A stretch of 64,000 bases of DNA from Zhihengliuella flava (GCF_015751895.1 NZ_JADOTZ010000001.1:1364001-1428000), one strand, 5' to 3'. Positions 17,725 through 25,843 are shown, counted from the first letter of the stretch. The notes: a model not told the origin generated them from the letters alone. Program-made: numbers and translations.

Positions 17725-17823
17725 TTACACGGCTAAGGTTGACACATCGAGCGCGACCGCACAAGAGTTGACTCAGCGAATGCGGCCCACCATCGCGACG
17801 ACGAGGCACCGCAAGGAGGCTCC

Positions 17824-18627
17824 ATGACGGAGATCTTGCCGCAGCAGCGGCGCAAGCTGATAGAGCACACCATCGAACAGTATGGGCAGGCCCGGGTGGC
17901 GGAGCTGGCTGCCGAGCTCGACGTCTCGGAAATGACCGTCCGGCGGGACCTGACCTACCTTGAACACCTCGGCGTGCTGGTCAAGGTCCACGGCGGGGCC
18001 ATGCGCCGCGGCGCGCCGACGAGCGCCGAGCCCGGATTCACCACCAAGTCGGCCCTGCAAACGGAGGAAAAGGACGCCATCGCCGCGGCCGCAGCCGCGC
18101 TGATCACGCCCGGATCCTCGGTGGCCCTCTCCGCGGGCACCACCACCTTCGCGCTCGCCCACCACCTCACCGCCGTCGAGAACCTGACTGTCCTCACCAA
18201 TTCCCCGCGCATCGCCGAGGTGTTCTGGGCCGCCGATTCCCCCGGCCGTACGGTGATCCTCACCGGGGGTGAGCGCACGCCGTCGGACGCCTTGGTGGGG
18301 CCGATCGCGCTGGAATCGGTCCGTGGGCTCAACGTGGATGCCTTTTTCCTTGGCGCCCACGGCATCAGCGCCGAGCGCGGGCTTACCACGCCCAATGGCC
18401 TCGAGGCCCAACTCTCCCGCGCCCTGCTCGCCGCGGCCGCCCGCACCGTCGTCGTCGCGGACCACACCAAATGGGGCCTCACCGGCCTCCACAGCATCGC
18501 GGAGCTGAACCGCGTGGACACCGTCGTGACGGATGCGGCGCTCCCGGCTGCCGCCCGCGCCGAGTTGGAAGGTCAGGACGTCTCCGTGGTGATTGCACCC
18601 GAGCCGTCGACTCCCCACGTAGGTTAG
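17824..18627 (+). CDS. DeoR/GlpR-family transcriptional regulator (probable gal regulator)
   Basis: Sugar-phosphate-responsive repressor, 267 aa. N-terminal helix-turn-helix RVAELAAELDVSEMTVRRDL (about residues 21-40), then a DeoR C-terminal sensor with ALSAGTTTFALAHHL, LTNSPRIAEV, VILTGGERTP and VVVADHTKWG. The ATG has AAGGAGGC just upstream. It is divergent from galTK and followed 80 bp later by galE, so it likely controls all three; galactose-1-P or a related phosphate is the probable effector, by inference. Confidence 0.9.
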   Translation: MTEILPQQRRKLIEHTIEQYGQARVAELAAELDVSEMTVRRDLTYLEHLGVLVKVHGGAMRRGAPTSAEPGFTTKSALQTEEKDAIAAAAAALITPGSSVALSAGTTTFALAHHLTAVENLTVLTNSPRIAEVFWAADSPGRTVILTGGERTPSDALVGPIALESVRGLNVDAFFLGAHGISAERGLTTPNGLEAQLSRALLAAAARTVVVADHTKWGLTGLHSIAELNRVDTVVTDAALPAAARAELEGQDVSVVIAPEPSTPHVG

Positions 18628-18707
18628 AACCGGAGGGTGCTCCCGCGCCCTCCCCCACACACCAGTCCCTCCCGCCCGTCCTATCCACCCTTTGAGAGGT
18701 ATCTGAC

Positions 18708-19721
18708 ATGCGCATTCTCGTCACCGGCGGCGCCGGTTACATCGGCTCCCACACCACCCTGGCCCTGCTCGAGGCGGGCCACGAGGTGGTGGTCGTCGAC
18801 AACCTGGCGAACGCCTCGGCGGAGTCGCTCCACCGCGTGAGCGAGCTGGCGGGCCGCCGGGCCGTGTTGGAGCGCGTGGACCTGACCGATGAGGCAGGGC
18901 TGGAGGACACGTTCAGCGAGCACCGCCCGGAGGCGGTCATCCACTTCGGGGGCCTGAAAGCCGTGGGAGAGTCCGCCCGCATCCCGCTGGATTACTACTA
19001 CAACAACACCGCTGGCACCGTCGCGCTGTTGCGCGTCATGGCGCGCTTTGGCGTGAAGTCCATGGTGTTCTCCTCCTCGGCGACGGTGTATGGGGACCGC
19101 AACCCATACCCATACACGGAGGACATGGAGATCGGCGCCATGAACCCGTATGGCCGCACCAAGGAGCAGATCGAGGACATCCTCACGGACATCGGCGCCG
19201 CCGACGATGCCTGGCGGATTGGCCTGCTGCGCTACTTCAACCCGGTGGGCGCGCACGAGTCGGGGCGCATCGGCGAGGATCCGCAGGGGATCCCGAATAA
19301 CCTCATGCCGTTCATCGCCCAGGTGGCCGTGGGCCGGCGGGAGAAGCTGCAGATTTTCGGCGACGACTATGACACCCAGGACGGCACGTGCTTGCGGGAC
19401 TACATTCACGTGGTGGATCTCGCCGAGGGGCACCTCGCCGCGCTGGAGTACGTCACCGAACATCCCGGCGTGCACCGCTGGAACCTCGGCGGCGGCGCCG
19501 GTACGTCTGTGCTGGAGATGCTGCGGGCGTTCGAGGCGGCCTGTGGGAAGACCCTGCCGTACGAGTTTGCCCCGCGCCGCGCTGGCGACCTGCCCGCGTT
19601 CTGGGCGGACGCATCCAAGGCCAAGGAGGAGCTGGGCTGGCAGGCCTCCCGGACCATCGAGACGATGTGCGCGGACCACTGGCGCTGGCAGTCTGCCAAC
19701 CCGAACGGCTACGCGGCCTAG
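18708..19721 (+). CDS. galE: UDP-glucose 4-epimerase
   Basis: Interconverts UDP-galactose and UDP-glucose; NAD-dependent extended SDR of 337 aa. Glycine motif GGAGYIGSH at residues 7-15, SSSATVYG with the active-site Ser, NPYGRTKEQ with the catalytic Tyr and Lys, and RYFNPVGAHESG. The start has GAGAGG nine bases upstream. It lies downstream of the DeoR regulator in the same direction and completes the Leloir pathway with galT and galK. Confidence 0.96.
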   Translation: MRILVTGGAGYIGSHTTLALLEAGHEVVVVDNLANASAESLHRVSELAGRRAVLERVDLTDEAGLEDTFSEHRPEAVIHFGGLKAVGESARIPLDYYYNNTAGTVALLRVMARFGVKSMVFSSSATVYGDRNPYPYTEDMEIGAMNPYGRTKEQIEDILTDIGAADDAWRIGLLRYFNPVGAHESGRIGEDPQGIPNNLMPFIAQVAVGRREKLQIFGDDYDTQDGTCLRDYIHVVDLAEGHLAALEYVTEHPGVHRWNLGGGAGTSVLEMLRAFEAACGKTLPYEFAPRRAGDLPAFWADASKAKEELGWQASRTIETMCADHWRWQSANPNGYAA

Positions 19722-20135
19722 AGACGGCTCTGGCGGAGAACGCCCCCAAGCACTTCGCTCCCCGCCAGATGTGATCGACGCCACGCGCCAAATCCAGTGC
19801 TTGTATCTTCAACCAAAACACCCGCGTTTGCCAAATGCGTTGCGTAGCGGCGTCCCCGGGGTGCTCACTGCGGCAGGTGCTGACGGGCTGGGACGAAGGC
19901 ATGGCACGCACGATGCCCCAGCCCGCCAGCGGCTGTGAGATGGGAAGCCCAGCCACAAGAGTCCGGGCTTCCCGCTGCGTCCGCGTGACCGGTGAGGATC
20001 CCCCAACGAACCGGCGGTGGGCCGCAGCGCAACCGGGAAGCGGTTGCAGCATTTACGCTACGCCGAGCCGCCCACACAATAGGTTGAGAGGCCCGAAGAT
20101 CCTCGGAAAGCTTTCCTGACTAGGAGGTACCCGCG
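19722..20135. other. Non-coding interval with three strong hairpins; candidate structured RNA
   Basis: No convincing protein in any frame; the open readings have no family-like sequence and poor codon pattern. CTGGCGG at 19730 and CCGCCAG at 19762 could terminate galE. Three further stems are visible: 19885-19924 (GGGCTGG/CCAGCCC with an inner GGCAT/ATGCC), 19942-19973 (GGGAAGCCC/GGGCTTCCC, perfect 9 bp) and 20029-20047 (GCAACCG/CGGTTGC around GGAAG). A perfect 12-bp palindrome GGAAAGCTTTCC lies at 20104-20115. The strand is not known. Confidence 0.5.
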
Positions 20136-20180
20136 AGCGCCCAACTCCCAAGAACGTTGGGAGCTCGCTGGGAGTTGCGC
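20136..20180. terminator. Convergent terminator with two mutually exclusive hairpins
   Basis: CAACTCCCA (20141-20149) can pair with TGGGAGTTG (20168-20176). Alternatively CTCCCAA (20144-20150) can pair with TTGGGAG (20156-20162) around GAACG. It lies immediately before the stop of madM on the minus strand, facing the end of the galE side. Function as terminator is inferred. Confidence 0.55.
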
Positions 20181-20181
20181 G

Positions 20182-20946
20182 TCAGCCGCCCGTGATGGCG
20201 CGGACGGCGAAGAACAGCACGGACGGGCAGAGCAGGCAGCCCACGCCCGTGTAGAACGTCGCCGTCATGGCGCCGTAGGGCACCAGCCGCTTGTCGGTCG
20301 CCGCCAAGCCGCCGGCCACGCCGGAGGTGGTGCCCATGACGCCGCCAAAGACCATCGCCGACTTGGGATTGTTGAGCCCGATCGCCTTGGCCATGAAGGG
20401 CGTGCCGATCATGACCACCACGGCTTTGACCAGGCCAGCAGCGACGGAGAGCGCAATCACCTCGGAGGTCGCGCCCACCGCCGTGCCCGTCACGGGCCCC
20501 ACGATGTAGGTGGCGGCGCCGGCCCCGATCGTCGTCACGGACACCGCGTCGGTGTAGCCAAACAGCATGGCGACGGCGGCGCCCACCACGAAGGAGGCCA
20601 CCACACCCACCACCACGGACAACCCGCCCGCCAGCCCGGCCCGCCGAATCTCGTCCAAATTCACACCGTAGGCGGTCGCGACGATCGCGAAGTCGCGCAG
20701 CATGGACCCGCCCATGACGGCGAGGCCGGAGAACAGGGCCACGTCGGCGAGGCCGTCTTCGCCTCCGGTGGTCACGCCGCCGACGTAGGAGAGCACCAGC
20801 CCCAGCAGAATCGCGATGGCGGATCCGTGCAGCCGGCCGTTGGTCAGCGTCTTGGACAGCCAGCCGGCGAAGAGCGTCAGCGCCCCGACTAGGGCAAAGG
20901 CCACAAGCAGGCCATTCTTCTCGAAGAGTTCCAGCACCAGTTCCAT
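20182..20946 (-). CDS. madM: Malonate transporter, MadM subunit
   Basis: Integral membrane subunit of the two-component Na+/malonate symporter. 254 aa, about eight to nine hydrophobic segments, with typical stretches GWLSKTLTNGRLHGSAIAI, GGSMLRDFAIVATAYG and VFGGVMGTTSGVAGGLAATD. The ATG lies three bases after the madL stop, and AGGTGG within the end of madL serves as ribosome site. Last gene of the malonate operon; it supplies substrate to the malonyl-CoA synthetase encoded upstream. Confidence 0.92.
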   Translation of the reverse strand: MELVLELFEKNGLLVAFALVGALTLFAGWLSKTLTNGRLHGSAIAILLGLVLSYVGGVTTGGEDGLADVALFSGLAVMGGSMLRDFAIVATAYGVNLDEIRRAGLAGGLSVVVGVVASFVVGAAVAMLFGYTDAVSVTTIGAGAATYIVGPVTGTAVGATSEVIALSVAAGLVKAVVVMIGTPFMAKAIGLNNPKSAMVFGGVMGTTSGVAGGLAATDKRLVPYGAMTATFYTGVGCLLCPSVLFFAVRAITGG

Positions 20947-20949
20947 CGC

Positions 20950-21351
20950 CTAGACCACCTGCTTCTCTTCTTCATCGACCGGCGGCAGCGGTTCGGCGGG
21001 CGCCCCGATGCGGGACAGGACCGGGACCAGGACAGCGCCAGCCACGAGCGCGGCCAGCCCGGCGATGATGGCCATGGGGCCGCTGCTCACCGCCCCGGCG
21101 ACGTTCTGCGTGGAGGCCATGGCCACCACGATGGGGATGTACATGGCGCTCCAGAACAAGACGCCCTGCTCCGAGGCCTCGGGGAAGTGCCCCTTTTTCC
21201 GCAGGCGGTCCGTGACGATGATCAGCATGATCATCGCGAACCCCACGCCGCCGACGTTGGATTCGACGCCCAGCGCCACACCCAAGAGATCGCCGACGAG
21301 CTTGCCGGCCAACAGACTGGCCGCGAGCGCGGCCACACCATAAAGAACCAT
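20950..21351 (-). CDS. madL: Malonate transporter, MadL subunit
   Basis: Small membrane partner of MadM, 133 aa. Four hydrophobic segments, with the characteristic SNVGGVGFAMIMLIIVTDRL and FWSAMYIPIVVAMAST. The ATG at 21351 has AGGAG upstream and starts 26 bp after the synthetase stop. In malonate-using bacteria MadL and MadM are always found together; here they are combined with CoA-thioester chemistry rather than the biotin/ACP malonate decarboxylase. Confidence 0.92.
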   Translation of the reverse strand: MVLYGVAALAASLLAGKLVGDLLGVALGVESNVGGVGFAMIMLIIVTDRLRKKGHFPEASEQGVLFWSAMYIPIVVAMASTQNVAGAVSSGPMAIIAGLAALVAGAVLVPVLSRIGAPAEPLPPVDEEEKQVV

Positions 21352-21377
21352 GACTTCTCCTGTCTGGAACGCCGGGA

Positions 21378-22901
21378 CTAGGCGGAAACGCCCGTGAAGA
21401 GTTCGGCGTACGTGGCGCGGAGCTGGGCCTTTTGCACCTTGCCCATGACGTTGCGCGGCAGCGCGTCCACCACGCGCACGGCCCGCGGTTGCTTGAACCG
21501 GGCCAGGTCACCGGAGATGCTGGCCACGATGGCCTCGCCGTCCAGCTCCTGCCCGGGCTGCGGCACCAGCACCGCCACCACCGTCTCCCCAAAATCCGGG
21601 TGGGGCACGCCGACGACGGCGGACTCCAGGACGCCGTCGCACGCGTCCAAAAGCACCTCGATCTCCTTGGGATAGACGTTGAATCCGCCGGAAATGATGA
21701 GGTCCTTGTCTCGGCCCACGATGCTCACGTAGCCGGAGGAGTCGATCCGGGCCATGTCCCCGGTGATGAAGAACCCGTCCTCGCGGAACTCCGCGGCCGT
21801 CTTCTCCGGCATGCGCCAGTACCCGGCGAAAACGTTGGGGCCACGGACCTCCAGCAGGCCCACCTCGCCGTCCGGCAACGTCTGCCCCGTCTCCCGGTCC
21901 GTCACGCGCAGCTCGACGCCGGGCAGCGGCAGGCCGACGGTGCCCGGCTTGCGGTCCCCCGAGTACGGATTGGACGCGTTCATTCCCGTCTCCGTCATGC
22001 CGTAGCGCTCCAGGATGGCGTGTCCGGTGCGTTCCGCAAACGCCTCGTGATCACTGGCCAGCAGCGGCGCCGATCCGGAGACGAAGAGGCGCATCGAGGA
22101 GCACGCCTCAGCCGTGAGCCGCTCGTTGGCCAGTAGACGGGTGTAGAAGGTCGGCACGCCCATCAAGACGGTGGCGTGCTCGAAGCGGTTCAGGATCTTC
22201 TCCGCGTCGAACTTGGTGAGAAAGTCCATCGAAGCGCCGGCCACCAGCGTCATGTTCGCCGCCACGAACAGGCCGTGGATGTGGAAGATCGGCAGCGCGT
22301 GAATGAGCCGGTCTGCGCTGGTGTAGCGCCATTCGTCCAGCAGCGCGGCGCAGTTGGAGGCGAGGTTGCCGTGCGTGAGCATGGCGCCCTTGGACCGCCC
22401 CGTGGTGCCGGAGGTGTAGAGGATGGAGGCCAGGTCGTCGGGGCCCACGGTGGCGGTTTCGGTCCGCTCCTCGGCAGCGTCGAGTAGCGAGCCGGCGCCG
22501 TCGGCGGACAGCGTCTCTAGGGTCAAGGCCTCCGAGGCGCGATGGGCGTGATCGTCCGCCGCGCCCGGCGAGCAGACGAACACCCGCGGCTCGGCGTCGC
22601 CGACGAAGTAGTCGATCTCGCTGCCCGTGTAGGCCGTGTTCAGCGGCAGGAACACCGCGCCGAGCTGCAGCGTGGCGAGGTACAGCGCCACGGCCTCCGG
22701 CGACTTCTCCACCTGCACCGCCACGCGGTCCCCGCGCAGGACGCCATCCGCGGCCAGCTGGCTGGCGATCCGCCGCGCCGTGGACAGGGTGTCCCCGTAG
22801 CTGCGCGTGGAGCCGTCCTCGAGGTGGAAGAGCACGCGCTCCGGGTCCTGGCTGGCGTGCTGAACGAACGCCTCGTAAATGCTCGTGAAGTCTTGGTTCA
22901 T
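21378..22901 (-). CDS. matB: Malonyl-CoA synthetase (MatB), possible separate product from an internal start
   Basis: AMP-forming acyl-CoA synthetase of 507 aa that activates malonate. P-loop ILYTSGTTGRSKGAMLTH, ERYGMTETGMNASNPY, GYWRMPEKTAAEF, the hinge GRDKDLIISGGFNVYPKEIE and the C-terminal catalytic Lys in NVMGKVQKAQLR are present; RYGMTETGMN is characteristic of MatB. The internal ATG at 22901 is in frame with the upstream decarboxylase and has AGAGAGGAAA about eight bases before it, so a free MatB could be made as well as the fusion. Listed separately because many readers will expect a stand-alone matB. Confidence 0.75.
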   Translation of the reverse strand: MNQDFTSIYEAFVQHASQDPERVLFHLEDGSTRSYGDTLSTARRIASQLAADGVLRGDRVAVQVEKSPEAVALYLATLQLGAVFLPLNTAYTGSEIDYFVGDAEPRVFVCSPGAADDHAHRASEALTLETLSADGAGSLLDAAEERTETATVGPDDLASILYTSGTTGRSKGAMLTHGNLASNCAALLDEWRYTSADRLIHALPIFHIHGLFVAANMTLVAGASMDFLTKFDAEKILNRFEHATVLMGVPTFYTRLLANERLTAEACSSMRLFVSGSAPLLASDHEAFAERTGHAILERYGMTETGMNASNPYSGDRKPGTVGLPLPGVELRVTDRETGQTLPDGEVGLLEVRGPNVFAGYWRMPEKTAAEFREDGFFITGDMARIDSSGYVSIVGRDKDLIISGGFNVYPKEIEVLLDACDGVLESAVVGVPHPDFGETVVAVLVPQPGQELDGEAIVASISGDLARFKQPRAVRVVDALPRNVMGKVQKAQLRATYAELFTGVSA

Positions 22902-24125
22902 GGTGGAGTTTCCTCTCTCTAAAGCGTCGTGTTGCGGGGCGCTGACGCCCGGGTAGCGGTAGTTGATCATCACGCCGAAGGACTGCTCCCACGCCGCGGA
23001 CGAGTGGTTGGCGGCCCAGTTCAGCCGCCAGGCGGTGGCGCCGTTGCCCAAATGGAAGCGCGCCACGGGATCCACCGGGCGCCCGGCGTCGTTCACCTCG
23101 ACGGTGAGATAGCGTTCGACGGCGGCCAGCAGCGCCGGGCGGACGTCGCCGTCGAGCGCCGCGGGTCTCGCGGCCTCGCGCACCGCCTCCCAGAGCGTGG
23201 CCAGCTCGTGGTCACGGCCCGCCTGATCCTCGAGCCACCGGCGGAAGCCGGGGATCGGCGAGAGGGTCACGAAGTGGCGCACGTGCGGCAGCTCGCTGGA
23301 GATCTGCTCCACGACCTGCTTGATGAGGTGGGCGCCGAAGTGGACCCCCGCGAGGCCGTCGAGCGCGTTGTTAATGGAGTAGAGCGCAGCGGTGTCCGCC
23401 GCGGCCGGGTCGAGGACCGCCGTGCGGGCCGTTCCGCCATCGGCGGCTGCGAGCAGGGGCTCGATCCGGTCCGGGGCGCCGGCCACCAGCGCCACCTCCA
23501 CAAACACCAGCGGGACATCCCCGGTGGCGGGGTGGAAGAACGCGTAAACGCGGCGGTCCGCCGGGTCGATCCGGCGGCGCAGCTCCTCGCGGCTGACCAT
23601 GGGATGCACGCGCTCGTAGTGCAGCAGGTGGGCCTGGACCTGCTCCGGGGAGCCCGTCTCCACCTCCACCATGCGCAGGAATCCGCGGTTGAACCACGAG
23701 GAGAGCAGGTGGTGCAGGTCGTGATCCAGCGGCCGCAGCTGCGGGTGGCGCCGCAGCAGGGTCCGCACGTCGGCGCGCATCCGCACCAGCCCCAGCGTGC
23801 CCAGCGGGGCGTAGTTCATCCGGCGCAGCAATTGCTGCCGGGCCGGCTCGACGACGTCGAACAGCCGCGAGGTCTCCTCCGCCGCCGTGCCGTCCGCCGA
23901 GGCCGTCTCCCAGCGCTGGTAGGCCTCGCGCACCCGGTCCGGGTCGACGTCGTAGTGCTCCACGAGGGCCGTGAAGAAGGTGAGCCGAGCGGCGTCGTCG
24001 AGCTCGGCGTAGGCCTCGAGCGCGCGAGCAGCCACGGGGGCCAGCGCGGCCTCGCCACTGCCCGACATCAGGTCCTGACAGTCCGCGAGCAGCCGCTCAA
24101 GCGGGCCGTGGGGGTGCTGCACCAT
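21378..24125 (-). CDS. Malonyl-CoA decarboxylase fused in frame to malonyl-CoA synthetase
   Basis: One open frame of 915 aa holds two enzymes. Residues 1-408 are malonyl-CoA decarboxylase (malonyl-CoA to acetyl-CoA and CO2): HLIKQVVEQISSELPHVRHF, FVTLSPIPGFRRWL, FHLGNGATAWRLNWAAN and SFGVMINYRY mark its conserved C-terminal catalytic region. Residues 409-915 are malonyl-CoA synthetase. The join reads through YRYPGVSAPQHDALERGNST into the synthetase Met with no stop. The ATG at 24125 has GAGGGAG upstream; a longer upstream extension is open but not family-like. Decarboxylase plus synthetase would convert malonate to acetyl-CoA at the cost of ATP. A one-base indel in the TTT run near 22925 would instead give a stop, so a sequence error must be excluded. 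Confidence 0.8.
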   Translation of the reverse strand: MVQHPHGPLERLLADCQDLMSGSGEAALAPVAARALEAYAELDDAARLTFFTALVEHYDVDPDRVREAYQRWETASADGTAAEETSRLFDVVEPARQQLLRRMNYAPLGTLGLVRMRADVRTLLRRHPQLRPLDHDLHHLLSSWFNRGFLRMVEVETGSPEQVQAHLLHYERVHPMVSREELRRRIDPADRRVYAFFHPATGDVPLVFVEVALVAGAPDRIEPLLAAADGGTARTAVLDPAAADTAALYSINNALDGLAGVHFGAHLIKQVVEQISSELPHVRHFVTLSPIPGFRRWLEDQAGRDHELATLWEAVREAARPAALDGDVRPALLAAVERYLTVEVNDAGRPVDPVARFHLGNGATAWRLNWAANHSSAAWEQSFGVMINYRYPGVSAPQHDALERGNSTMNQDFTSIYEAFVQHASQDPERVLFHLEDGSTRSYGDTLSTARRIASQLAADGVLRGDRVAVQVEKSPEAVALYLATLQLGAVFLPLNTAYTGSEIDYFVGDAEPRVFVCSPGAADDHAHRASEALTLETLSADGAGSLLDAAEERTETATVGPDDLASILYTSGTTGRSKGAMLTHGNLASNCAALLDEWRYTSADRLIHALPIFHIHGLFVAANMTLVAGASMDFLTKFDAEKILNRFEHATVLMGVPTFYTRLLANERLTAEACSSMRLFVSGSAPLLASDHEAFAERTGHAILERYGMTETGMNASNPYSGDRKPGTVGLPLPGVELRVTDRETGQTLPDGEVGLLEVRGPNVFAGYWRMPEKTAAEFREDGFFITGDMARIDSSGYVSIVGRDKDLIISGGFNVYPKEIEVLLDACDGVLESAVVGVPHPDFGETVVAVLVPQPGQELDGEAIVASISGDLARFKQPRAVRVVDALPRNVMGKVQKAQLRATYAELFTGVSA

Positions 24126-24148
24126 GCCGTTCTCCCTCGTCGTCAACG

Positions 24149-24160
24149 TGATACACATCA
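24149..24160. promoter_or_regulatory. Dyad near the malonate operon start
   Basis: TGATACACATCA is an interrupted dyad 24 bp upstream of the decarboxylase start. Beside it TGATATATATAAG (24168-24180) is the only strongly AT-rich stretch, and read on the minus strand it gives a good -10 for the malonate operon. The dyad would fall just downstream of transcription start, a repressor-like position. Confidence 0.4.
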
Positions 24161-24208
24161 TGTTCGCTGATATATATAAGGGACACCGTACAGCAGAAAC
24201 GTGACCCA

Positions 24209-24226
24209 CACCACAGTCCTGTGGTG
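24209..24226. promoter_or_regulatory. 18-bp palindrome between the malonate operon and its regulator
   Basis: CACCACAGTCCTGTGGTG has perfect 8-bp arms (CACCACAG/CTGTGGTG) around TC, 29 bp before the GTG of the GntR/FCD regulator. FadR-subfamily proteins bind short T/G-rich dyads of this kind, so it is the best candidate for the autoregulatory operator. Inference from position and symmetry. Confidence 0.5.
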
Positions 24227-24254
24227 CGGCTATCCTGATTCCCGGAGGTACCAC

Positions 24255-24920
24255 GTGAGCAGAGTCCCGGAATCCCAGCGCGTGCGGGATGCCCTTGAGA
24301 ACGCGATCGTCGACGGGCGACACCGGCCCGGCGATCGCCTCGACCCCGCCCAGATTGAGCAGGAATTTGGGTGCTCGCGGACCCCGGTCCGGGAGGCCCT
24401 ACAGGCGCTCGAGCGTTCCGGGCTGGTGCGGATTCGCCCTAAGCAGGGCACGTACGTCACCGAGCTGGGGCTGCCGGAGCTCGCGGAGCGGTTTGAGGTG
24501 ATGGCCGAGCTGGAGGGCATGGCCGCCCGGCTGTGCGCGCGGCGGATCGACGCCGCGGGGCTGTCCGGGCTCGACGCCGCGCTGCGCGAGTGCGAGGACC
24601 ACGTGGCCACCGGGGACGCGGACGAGTACTACTACGCCAATGCCCGCTTCCACGGGATCATCTACGATTCCAGCGGGAACGAATATCTGGGCACCCAGGC
24701 CCACGCACTTAAGCGCGCCCTGCAGCCCTATCGGCGACTCCAGCTGCGGGTGCCGGACCGCATGCGCCGCTCCCTCGCCGAGCACCGCCAGATCGCCGAC
24801 GCGATCCGCGCCGGGGACGCCGAATCCGCGGAGAACGCGGCGCGGGACCACGTGCTGGTTCAGGTCACGGAGTTCAGCCAGCTGGTCCGCACCTGGAAGG
24901 AACTGAGCGCCGGCACCTAG
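24255..24920 (+). CDS. GntR-family (FCD domain) regulator of malonate genes
   Basis: FadR-subfamily transcription factor, 221 aa. Winged helix with ALENAIVDGRHRPGDRLD and the recognition helix CSRTPVREALQALERSGLV, then an all-helical FCD ligand domain with metal-binding-type residues (FHGIIYD and EHRQIADAIRAGD). GTG at 24255 has GGAGG seven bases upstream. Divergent from the malonate catabolic operon, matching the MatR arrangement known in rhizobia; malonate is the likely ligand. Confidence 0.88.
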   Translation: MSRVPESQRVRDALENAIVDGRHRPGDRLDPAQIEQEFGCSRTPVREALQALERSGLVRIRPKQGTYVTELGLPELAERFEVMAELEGMAARLCARRIDAAGLSGLDAALRECEDHVATGDADEYYYANARFHGIIYDSSGNEYLGTQAHALKRALQPYRRLQLRVPDRMRRSLAEHRQIADAIRAGDAESAENAARDHVLVQVTEFSQLVRTWKELSAGT

Positions 24921-24945
24921 AGGTGCGCCACCACCCTCGGCGGCC

Positions 24946-25758
24946 TCACAGCCAGCGCGGGGCCGGCCCGGCCGAGCCGGCGTTCCAGCCAGCACCGTCG
25001 AACGTCAGCGCCTGCGTGCTCGGCGAGCGCCCGGTGGCCCAGGCCGTCAGCTCGGGCAGCGGCCCCGTCACCACGGTGACATCGCTCGCGGCCGCAAACG
25101 CGTCCGCTGCGCCTCGTGTGGCGGAGCCATCGGGCCCAGCCGACGCGGGCAGCAGGCGCAGGGCCCGCGACTCCTCACGGTCCGCCCACGCAGCCTGGAC
25201 GTTGGCGAGCAGGCGCTCGAGGACCGGCTCTGGCAGATCCCCGGCCCCGGTCCCGTTGTTCAGGTCCACGGCATGGAGCCAGAGTTCGCGGGCACGCATC
25301 CAGAGGGTGGTGCGGGCCGTGATCTCGGCGCCGTGGCGAGTGCGGACCGAGGCGTTCCACGCGGCGTCGTCGAGGCGCTGCCAGTGCTCCTCGAGCTGGC
25401 GCTGGGCGTCCTCGTTCAGGAAGTGGAGCGAGCCCGGCTCCATCGCGGAGCCCGCCTCGATCTCCGCGTCCCGCGCCTCGGCGGACGCGTACATGGGCGT
25501 CTCCACGCCGGTCTCCGCCCACGTGGCCAGCCGAGCCAGCGCGTAGGCGTTGTAGCCGACGTGCGCCACCACGTGCGCCCGCGTCCACCCTGGCAACAGC
25601 GAGTCGCCGGCCAGCTGCGAGTCCCGCAGCTCGTTCACGCGGGCCGTGAAGAAGCTGGCGGCGCGGTGGGCCCCGGCCAGCTCCTCGAGGATCCCGGGGT
25701 CGGCGGTGCGGTAGTGCTCTGCGAGCCGCTCAGCGGACGGCGGGTGGACATCGCTCAT
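24946..25758 (-). CDS. Maleylpyruvate isomerase-family, mycothiol-dependent-type enzyme
   Basis: DinB-fold protein of 270 aa with the MDMPI N-terminal domain: LLPGWTRAHVVAHVGYNAYALARL and the later RARELWLHAVDLNNG supply histidines for a divalent metal. A C-terminal domain of about 80 residues follows, ending TFDGAGWNAG. The ATG at 25758 has GAAGGAGCC upstream; the much longer open frame to the right is a GC-rich artefact. True maleylpyruvate isomerases act in gentisate degradation, but no gentisate dioxygenase is nearby, so only the mycothiol link is likely. Confidence 0.82.
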   Translation of the reverse strand: MSDVHPPSAERLAEHYRTADPGILEELAGAHRAASFFTARVNELRDSQLAGDSLLPGWTRAHVVAHVGYNAYALARLATWAETGVETPMYASAEARDAEIEAGSAMEPGSLHFLNEDAQRQLEEHWQRLDDAAWNASVRTRHGAEITARTTLWMRARELWLHAVDLNNGTGAGDLPEPVLERLLANVQAAWADREESRALRLLPASAGPDGSATRGAADAFAAASDVTVVTGPLPELTAWATGRSPSTQALTFDGAGWNAGSAGPAPRWL

Positions 25759-25843
25759 GAGTAGGGCTCCTTCGCAGCGGCGGGTGATGCCCAGCATGGC
25801 ACACGCACGCCCAGCGGCGAAGGGCCGCGGGGGCACCACACTG

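Noticed and set aside
19453-20052. 199-codon minus-strand frame overlapping galE and the interval after it
   Set aside because: Overlaps a certain gene, no recognisable domain, and the interval is better explained by RNA-like stems.
19870-20100. Cobalamin riboswitch or housekeeping RNA (RNase P, tmRNA, SRP) in the post-galE interval
   Set aside because: Isolated bits such as GGTGAGGATCCCC look suggestive, but the ordered conserved motifs of those RNAs are not present on either strand.
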